DNA from: Arthrobacter sp. DWC3
GTDB lineage: Bacteria; Actinomycetota; Actinomycetes; Actinomycetales; Micrococcaceae
Direction: 5' to 3'
NCBI RefSeq assembly: GCF_002929375.1
Contig: NZ_PJIP01000003.1
Coordinates: forward strand, 319,870-383,869
DNA: 64,000 nt
Both the position numbers and the translations under genes were made by a program. The notes below the pieces were generated by a model. That model had not been told where the DNA came from. It saw only the letters and a program-made list of their open reading frames with translations, and ran no database searches. This document shows positions 58,363 to 64,000 of this stretch, piece by piece. Within the stretch, counting starts at the first letter, position 1. Each line of letters starts with the position of its first letter.

Positions 58363-59472
58363 ATGACTCCCGCAGCTCCCGCCGGCACCCCCGGCCTGTT
58401 CGACCCGATCGCGCTCCGCTCCCTGGAGCTGCCCCACCGCGGCTGGGTGGCGGCCATGTGCCAGTACTCGTGCGATCCCGTGGCCGCTCCCGGCGTGCCC
58501 ACGGACTGGCACCTCGTGCACCTCGGCCAGTTCGCCACGGGGAGCGCCGCGCTCATCATCACCGAGGCCGCGGCGGTGAGCCCGGAGGGCATGATCAGCC
58601 CCCGCGACGCCGGCATCTACACCCGGAAGCAGGCCGACGCCTGGCGCCGCATCAACGACTTCGTCCACGAGCACAGCGCCGTCGGCACGAAGACCGCGGT
58701 GCAGCTCGCACATGCCGGGAGGAAGGCCTCCACGTACTGGCCCTTCAGCGGGAAGCACGGCTCCGTCCCGGCGTCCGAGGGCGGCTGGCAGACCGTCGGC
58801 CCCACCGACGAGCCCTTCGGGCGGTACGCCGCGCCGCGCGCCATGACCGAGGAGGACATCGCCGAGGTCATCCGCGACTTCGGTGCTGCCGCAGCCCTCG
58901 CCGTCGACGCCGGCTTCGACACCATGGAGATCCACGCCGCCCACGGCTACCTGCTGCACCAGTTCCTGTCCCCGCTCGTGAACACCCGCACGGACGGCTG
59001 GGGCGGCTCGGAGGAGGCCCGCTTCCGCCTGACGCTCGACGTGATCCGCGCGGTCCGGCGCGCCATCCCGGACACCATGCCCCTGCTGCTGCGCATCTCC
59101 GCGTCCGACTGGACCGAGGGCGGGATCGACGGCGCCGTCTCGGCCCGTCTTGCCAAGCGCGCCGCCGAGGAGGGCGTCGACTTCGTGGACGTGTCGTCCG
59201 GGGGCGCCGTCCCTGCAGCGACCATCCCGGTGGGCCCCGGCTACCAGGTGGCCCTCGCCGAGGAGGTGCGGACCTCGGGTGTGCCGACCGGCGCCGTCGG
59301 CCTCATCAGCGACCCCCGCCAGGCCGAGGACGTCATCCGCGAGGAGCGGGCCGACGTCGTGCTCATCGCGCGGGCCGCCCTGCGCGACCCGCACTGGTGG
59401 ATGCGGGCCGCGGACGAGCTCGGCCACGACCTCGTCCCCGCGCCGCAGTACGAGCGGGCCGGCGGTTTCTGA
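58363..59472 (+). CDS. Old Yellow Enzyme family NADH:flavin oxidoreductase
   Basis: This 369-residue FMN enzyme of the YqjM type has MCQYS near residue 28, HAGRKAS, HAAHGYLLHQFLSP, and the TRTDGWGGS loop. These enzymes reduce activated C=C bonds with NAD(P)H. Physiological substrate unknown. AGAGGA lies upstream of the ATG. Confidence 0.9.
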   Translation: MTPAAPAGTPGLFDPIALRSLELPHRGWVAAMCQYSCDPVAAPGVPTDWHLVHLGQFATGSAALIITEAAAVSPEGMISPRDAGIYTRKQADAWRRINDFVHEHSAVGTKTAVQLAHAGRKASTYWPFSGKHGSVPASEGGWQTVGPTDEPFGRYAAPRAMTEEDIAEVIRDFGAAAALAVDAGFDTMEIHAAHGYLLHQFLSPLVNTRTDGWGGSEEARFRLTLDVIRAVRRAIPDTMPLLLRISASDWTEGGIDGAVSARLAKRAAEEGVDFVDVSSGGAVPAATIPVGPGYQVALAEEVRTSGVPTGAVGLISDPRQAEDVIREERADVVLIARAALRDPHWWMRAADELGHDLVPAPQYERAGGF

Positions 59473-59522
59473 CCTGCTCCTTCTCCTCCTATGGGATGAC
59501 GAGGTGCACGAGCGCGCGTTGC

Positions 59523-59528
59523 TAGCGT
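59523..59528 (+). promoter_or_regulatory. -10 box of the ABC exporter (leaderless type)
   Basis: TAGCGT ends 6 nt before the ATG of the ATPase gene. Confidence 0.55.
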
Positions 59529-59534
59529 GACAGC

Positions 59535-60344
59535 ATGAGTTCCCTCGTGACACCGCCGACCGATGAGAACAACCCGCAGGCTAGGGCCGGAACGGCCGCA
59601 CTGAGCATCCGCGGTCTCGCCAAGCGCTTCGGGGAGAAGATCGCCGTGAACGGCGTGAGCCTCGACGTGCCGCAGGGCTCCTTCTACGGGCTCGTGGGCC
59701 CCAATGGCGCCGGCAAGACCACCACCCTCTCCATGGCCACGGGCCTGCTCCGGCCGGACCACGGCCAGGCGATGGTGCACGGCGTCGACGTCTGGGGGCA
59801 GCCGCTCGAGGCGAAGAAGCTGATGGGCATCCTGCCCGACGGCGTCCGGCTGTTCGACCGGCTCACGGGCGAGCAGCTCGTCACCTACGCGGGACTGCTG
59901 CGCGGCATGGACCGCGAGACCGTGATGGCGCGCACCGGAGACCTGCTGCGCGCCCTCGATCTCACGAACGATGCCGGGACGCTCGTGGTAGACTACTCGG
60001 CGGGCATGACGAAGAAGATCGCGCTCGCGTCGGCCCTGATCCACGCACCAAAGCTCCTCGTGCTCGACGAGCCGTTCGAGTCCGTCGACCCCGTCTCGGC
60101 CGCGAACATCCGCGACATCCTGGCGGGCTACGTCCGCTCCGGCGGCTCGGTCATCGTGTCGAGCCACGTCATGGACCTCGTGCAGCGCATGTGCGACCAC
60201 GTCGCCGTCATCGCGGCCGGCACCGTCCTCGCCGCGGGAACCGTCGACGAGGTGCGGGGGGACGCGACCCTCGAGGACCGCCTCGTCGAGCTCGTCGGTG
60301 GCCGCAACACGTCGGAAGGGCTGTCGTGGTTGCGGACCTCCTGA
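59535..60344 (+). CDS. ABC transporter ATP-binding protein
   Basis: This 269-residue ATPase has Walker A GPNGAGKTTT (about 55-64), a diverged signature YSAGMTKKI and Walker B LLVLDEPFE. It belongs to the ABC-2-type (multidrug/antibiotic) exporter group and pairs with the membrane protein that overlaps its 3' end by 19 bp. Substrate unknown. Confidence 0.88.
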   Translation: MSSLVTPPTDENNPQARAGTAALSIRGLAKRFGEKIAVNGVSLDVPQGSFYGLVGPNGAGKTTTLSMATGLLRPDHGQAMVHGVDVWGQPLEAKKLMGILPDGVRLFDRLTGEQLVTYAGLLRGMDRETVMARTGDLLRALDLTNDAGTLVVDYSAGMTKKIALASALIHAPKLLVLDEPFESVDPVSAANIRDILAGYVRSGGSVIVSSHVMDLVQRMCDHVAVIAAGTVLAAGTVDEVRGDATLEDRLVELVGGRNTSEGLSWLRTS

Positions 60345-61891
60345 GACTCAAGCTCCTTCTGCTGCGGAACTCGCTCAGGCGCAGCACGGGTCAGCTCATC
60401 GGCGTGATCCTCGGCGGGCTGTACGGGCTGGGCCTCCTGGTCCTGCTCATGATCGGCCTGGTGCTGCTCGGCACGGCGGACCTCGAGGTGATCAGGACCG
60501 TCCTCGTGATCGGCGGTTCGGCGGCCGTGCTCGGCTGGATCATCATCCCCATCGCGGCGACCGGCATCGACATGACGCTCGATCCCGCGCGGTTCGTGAC
60601 CTTCGCCATCCCCATGCGCCAGCTGCTCGCCGGTCTCGTGCTGGGCGGCGTCGTGGGCGTCCCCGGCGTGGTGACCCTGATCGCCTCGCTGACGCAGGTG
60701 GTCACGTGGATCCGCTATCCGGCAGCCGCCGTGACGGCCCTGGTCTGCGGCCTGATCGCCGTCCTGCTGTGCGTCGTGGCCTCGCGGCTCGTGACGACGG
60801 CGGTGTCCTCGATGACGGGCTCGCGCCGCTTCAAGGACGTCAACGGCATCGTCGCGTTCATCCCGCTGATCTTCCTGGGCCCGATCATCGGTGGAGTGAC
60901 GGCGGGCTTCCAGAGTTCGCCGGGCTTCGCCGTGACCCTCGCCGACTTCCTGGCCTGGACTCCGCTCGGTGCGCTGTGGGCGGCACCGGCGGACGTGGCC
61001 GCGGGCGACGTCGGCGCGGCCTTCCTCAAGTTCCTAATCGGGACGACCACCCTGGTGCTGTTCCTCGTGCTGTGGAGCCGCAGCCTCAACCACGCCCTGG
61101 TCACGCCTCCCTACAACGCCGTGACGAAGCGGGCGGGCGGTAACCTCGGGTGGTTCGCGCGCTTCCCGGCCACCCCGGCGGGCGCCATCGCGGCGAGGGC
61201 CCTGACCTACTGGCTCCGCGACCCTCGGTATTCGGCGTCGCTCGTGGTGATCCCGTTCGTCGCGGTGCTGCTGTACTTCTCGGGCGGGGGATCGGGGACG
61301 GCCTTCGCCTTCCTCGGGCCGCTCACCGCGTTCCTGCTGGCGTGGTCCATCTCCGCCGACATCTCCTATGACAACACCGCTTTCAGCCTGCACGTCTCCA
61401 CCGGTGTCAGCGGGCGTGACGACCGTCTGGGCCGGGCCGTCGCGCTGATGGTCTTCTCGCTGCCGGTCACCCTCGTGTTCACGGTGGTGCCGTTGCTCGT
61501 CACGGGCCGGACGGAGGACCTGCCGGTGATGCTCGGTCTGTCGCTCGGTTTGCTGCTGACCGGCGGGGGGCTGTCGAGCGTCGTATCGGCGCGCTACACC
61601 TACAACGTCCCGCTGCCCGGGGAGAGCGCCTTCAAGACGCCGCCGGGAACCAACTTCACGATGTTCGCCGTCCAGTTCATCGGGTGGCTCGTGATGCTGC
61701 TGCTGGCGTTGCCCGAGATCGTCCTCGCCATCGTCTACTTCGTGACCGGTGATGCGCTGTTCGGCTGGCTGACCGTCGTGGTGGGACTGGTGCTGGGCAG
61801 TGTGCTGTTCGTTGTCGGCATCCGGTCGGGCGGCCGGTGGTACGACCGCAGGGCTCCGGAGCTGCTGCTGGCGGTCTCAGCAAACCGCTGA
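60326..61891 (+). CDS. ABC-2-type transporter membrane protein
   Basis: This 521-residue protein has about twelve hydrophobic segments and no soluble domain, as expected for a large ABC-2 permease. It starts with GTG at 60326 inside the ATPase gene, with GGAAGGG 5 nt upstream. Together they form an exporter. A bulged hairpin follows its stop. Confidence 0.85.
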   Translation: MVADLLRLKLLLLRNSLRRSTGQLIGVILGGLYGLGLLVLLMIGLVLLGTADLEVIRTVLVIGGSAAVLGWIIIPIAATGIDMTLDPARFVTFAIPMRQLLAGLVLGGVVGVPGVVTLIASLTQVVTWIRYPAAAVTALVCGLIAVLLCVVASRLVTTAVSSMTGSRRFKDVNGIVAFIPLIFLGPIIGGVTAGFQSSPGFAVTLADFLAWTPLGALWAAPADVAAGDVGAAFLKFLIGTTTLVLFLVLWSRSLNHALVTPPYNAVTKRAGGNLGWFARFPATPAGAIAARALTYWLRDPRYSASLVVIPFVAVLLYFSGGGSGTAFAFLGPLTAFLLAWSISADISYDNTAFSLHVSTGVSGRDDRLGRAVALMVFSLPVTLVFTVVPLLVTGRTEDLPVMLGLSLGLLLTGGGLSSVVSARYTYNVPLPGESAFKTPPGTNFTMFAVQFIGWLVMLLLALPEIVLAIVYFVTGDALFGWLTVVVGLVLGSVLFVVGIRSGGRWYDRRAPELLLAVSANR

Positions 61892-61935
61892 CCTCTGGGG
61901 CGCGTCCGGCCCGCCATAGTCCTCGGAGCACGCCG

Positions 61936-61965
61936 GTGCTTCCCTGGCCGGCGAACAGGGAGCAC
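61936..61965 (+). terminator. hairpin after the ABC transporter operon
   Basis: A 10-bp stem with one bulged T lies 45 nt after the permease stop. No T-tract follows, so it is only a candidate. Confidence 0.35.
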
Positions 61966-62043
61966 GGGGTGGGTTCCGGAGTTTCCGGGGCGTCCGGCCG
62001 AATTCGTCTGTGCATAACCTGTCCCGCCTGGGAGGCCTAGGGC

Positions 62044-62049
62044 TATGCT
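62044..62049 (+). promoter_or_regulatory. -10 box upstream of the DUF6318 gene
   Basis: TATGCT lies 42 nt before the ATG; a GGGGGAG site precedes the start. Confidence 0.4.
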
Positions 62050-62091
62050 GAGGGCCATTCCGGTAGGCGGCGCCTGTGATGGGGGAGTTGC

Positions 62092-62769
62092 ATGTTCCTT
62101 ATGCGTGCAGATGGTTCTGGTCGCCGTCGTCGAGGGGTAGCGCCACCGCTGGCCGGTGCCGCAGTCGCGTTGCTGCTGTTGACCGGTTGTCAGGGCGATC
62201 CGGATCCGTCCGCCGAGCCGAGCCCTGCCACTTCGTCGTCCGCATCGTCCTCCGCTTCTGCCGTGCCCTCCGCGTCGGCCTCCCCGAGCCCTGAGCCCTC
62301 GCCTGCATCGTCCGCTGGTCCGGCGGCGAACATCCCGGTGCCGGTGAAGCCTGCGCTGGCGGACGAGAACTCGGCGGAAGGGCTGGAGGCGTTCACGAAG
62401 TACTGGTTCGAGTTGTTCTCCTACGGCTACGAGACCAACGACTGGGCGCCCTTCGAAGCTGTGACCGATCCGGGATGTAAAACCTGCAACAAGTACGTGG
62501 AGATCGTCAGAGGTGTTTACAGCAACGGCCAATATATCGAAGGCGGAGGATTTGCAGTCGACGATTTCTCTACTGACTTCGCCCTAAATACTCAAGGGTC
62601 GGTCCAGGCCTTCGTGTCAAATGGGCAAACGGATATCACATTCCATAGCAGCGACGGGACGGAGATTCGAACAGATCGGGCGCCAGAACCGGTTGTTGAT
62701 GTCATCTTCGCAGCGTATAGCGAGAATGGTTGGCTTATGCTCGATTACGGTAAGCCAGAGGGCACCTAA
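62092..62769 (+). CDS. DUF6318 family lipoprotein
   Basis: This 225-residue protein has a lipobox LLTGC (about residue 33), a Ser/Pro/Ala-rich linker to about residue 85 and then a DUF6318 domain (AFTKYWFELFSYGYETND) with a DPGCKTC motif. Function is unknown. The first half is GC-rich like its surroundings, while the second half (from about 62460) falls to roughly half G+C. It overlaps the next gene by one base, so the two are co-translated. Confidence 0.85.
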   Translation: MFLMRADGSGRRRRGVAPPLAGAAVALLLLTGCQGDPDPSAEPSPATSSSASSSASAVPSASASPSPEPSPASSAGPAANIPVPVKPALADENSAEGLEAFTKYWFELFSYGYETNDWAPFEAVTDPGCKTCNKYVEIVRGVYSNGQYIEGGGFAVDDFSTDFALNTQGSVQAFVSNGQTDITFHSSDGTEIRTDRAPEPVVDVIFAAYSENGWLMLDYGKPEGT

Positions 62770-63746
62770 TGAATGCGAATCGTTCCTTGATGATGTCAGT
62801 GGTGATGGCAGTCGTGTGTCTATTCGGTGCATCGCCAGTAAGGGCTGATGAAGGAGAGCCGCCGAACGCGTTCGTCTCAGAAGGATCGTTTTCGGCTGTA
62901 GCTGGTAAAACGTCGCTGAAACCTGGCCGCCCGGCCAGTCCGAACTTCGTGCCGGGTGCAGCACAACCGGCTGCGTCAGAGCCGACCGCATCACCAACAG
63001 ATGACGGCATCGAGTACGTCTATGAACGTGCTTGTACAGCCGGTGTCGGTGAGGCATTGGATCCGGCGACGTGTCCCCGTGTCAATGCACGCTGTGCTGC
63101 CCGAGAGGGTGGGGTGTTGGTGAACTGGATCGAAGTGAACAACAACACTCAACCGGCAACGCAGACGCCCACGGGTAGAACCTCGTGCATGTACCCCGGG
63201 GAGCCGCCAGTACCGCCAGTGACGGCGGCGGCTGTGCCGGAGGAAGTGCCCATCGTGATCGGCCTGGAGGAGTTCCAGAAGCAGCCGGTGCTGGCCGCGA
63301 CCATTCTGTCGCAACCTTCCAACTTCGGCCTGCGGAATGCCCACTCGAACATCTACGCGCAAGCCCAGGAGCAGGAATTCACGTTCGACTTCCAGGACGC
63401 TTCGATCGTGCTCAAGGCCCGACCGGTGTCCTACCGGTGGGACTACGGCGACGGCACCAGCACGACGACCACCACGCCAGGCGGCCCTGTACTACAGAAC
63501 GCCTTCAACACCCCTACCGCGACGAGCCATCAGTACGCCCAGACGGGAGATTTCCAGGTCACGGTGACGACGTTCTTCGCCGGGGACTACTCGGTCGACG
63601 GCGGACCATTCCAGCCCGTTGCCGGAGAAGCCGCAGTAGTGTCCGCGCCGCATCTCATGAGTATCTGGCGTACCCAGTCCCACCAGGTGAGTCAGGACTG
63701 TCTGGAGAACCCCACCGGTATCGGCTGCCAGCCACCCACACGCTGA
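62769..63746 (+). CDS. secreted PKD-domain-like protein
   Basis: This 325-residue protein has a signal peptide (about 1-26), a middle region with several Cys (CTAG, ATCPR, ARCAA, TSCMY) and a PKD-like beta domain at about 218-288 (SYRWDYGDGTS and YAQTGDFQVTV). Such domains mediate surface interactions. It is paired with the DUF6318 lipoprotein and may be its partner. The 5' third has low GC, the 3' part is nearer the genome mean. Function is not known. Confidence 0.78.
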   Translation: MNANRSLMMSVVMAVVCLFGASPVRADEGEPPNAFVSEGSFSAVAGKTSLKPGRPASPNFVPGAAQPAASEPTASPTDDGIEYVYERACTAGVGEALDPATCPRVNARCAAREGGVLVNWIEVNNNTQPATQTPTGRTSCMYPGEPPVPPVTAAAVPEEVPIVIGLEEFQKQPVLAATILSQPSNFGLRNAHSNIYAQAQEQEFTFDFQDASIVLKARPVSYRWDYGDGTSTTTTTPGGPVLQNAFNTPTATSHQYAQTGDFQVTVTTFFAGDYSVDGGPFQPVAGEAAVVSAPHLMSIWRTQSHQVSQDCLENPTGIGCQPPTR

Positions 63747-63932
63747 CTACCTGCAGCCATCTACCGACACCCCCGTCCGGCCGCGATCGCTCCGTTTGAC
63801 TGCAACCCCATCGCTTGTGCGTGCCCGTTCTGGTGCCCCGCTCGACGCCTCTCATCATGCCAAACCGGCCCGCAGGGCACTCGGCGACTCGACGCGCACC
63901 ATCCGGCCGATCAGCACCGTGACGGCGTGGGG

Positions 63933-64000
63933 TCAGAAGGGTGGTGGGTCGGGGGTGGTGGTGTAGGTGCGGCCGGTGGGTGAGGTGGCGGTCAGGGTTC
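63933..64000 (-). CDS. DUF222/HNH protein, C-terminal end (partial)
   Basis: The last 68 bases on the minus strand read TLTATSPTGRTY followed by TTTPDPPPF and a stop at 63933. This matches the tail of the DUF222/HNH protein at 14338-16428 (TPTGHTYRSTAPP). The rest lies outside the window. Confidence 0.7.
   Translation of the reverse strand, partial: TLTATSPTGRTYTTTPDPPPF

Noticed and set aside
63747-63932. tRNA or small RNA gene before the right-edge DUF222 gene
   Set aside because: No cloverleaf or clear hairpin is seen; no gene is called.

Overview
The window is chromosomal DNA from a high-GC actinobacterium, most likely a member of the Micrococcaceae close to Arthrobacter. This rests on the very high GC content, an actinobacterial NucS mismatch-repair endonuclease, DUF222/HNH (13E12-type), DUF2550 and DUF6318 proteins, a Rho factor with a long disordered insert, the gene order thr-rho-prfA-prmC-(sua5)-wecA-atp, and many genes whose -10 box lies 6-7 nt before the start codon, as expected for leaderless mRNAs. 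No database search was possible; product names come from motifs and family knowledge.

Left part (1-16.4 kb): the end of a CNNM/CBS membrane protein, a zinc-type ABC importer (znuA, znuC, znuB) behind a Zur-like palindrome, two paralogous MarR regulators, a Fur-family regulator that is probably Zur, a metallo-hydrolase, a sulfurtransferase, a HIT protein, the large helicase HrpA, a WYL regulator, a methyltransferase and a DUF222/HNH protein. Next (16.5-24 kb) come a tightly overlapping five-gene MoxR/DUF58/DUF4129 operon, a tRNA-Arg(CCG) with its terminator, and a three-gene flavin electron-transfer operon (FMN-binding lipoprotein, ApbE flavin transferase, NqrB/RnfD-like membrane flavoreductase).

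Centre (24-50.7 kb): a housekeeping block of argS, lysA, hom, thrC, thrB, rho, prfA, prmC, a YrdC/Sua5 gene, wecA-like and the complete F-type ATP synthase operon (atpI, atpZ-like, atpBEFHAGDC), then DUF2550. Cell-surface polysaccharide genes (two family-2 glycosyltransferases, a sugar epimerase and a CapD-like dehydratase) are wedged between prmC and the wecA-like gene.

Right part (50.7-64 kb): nagA, nucS, a small Cys-motif protein, an alpha/beta hydrolase, an AI-2E-type permease, a large secreted/membrane protein, a YbbN-like thioredoxin fold without the CxxC pair, an Old Yellow Enzyme, an ABC exporter, and a DUF6318 lipoprotein with a PKD-like secreted partner whose base composition drops sharply. 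The right edge cuts into a second DUF222/HNH gene on the opposite strand. No rRNA, CRISPR array, insertion sequence or prophage was seen. The most interesting items are the zinc-control locus, the flavin electron-transfer operon, the leaderless promoter pattern, the repeat-rich Rho insert, the perfect hairpin between atpA and atpG, and the low-GC DUF6318/PKD pair beside a DUF222 gene.
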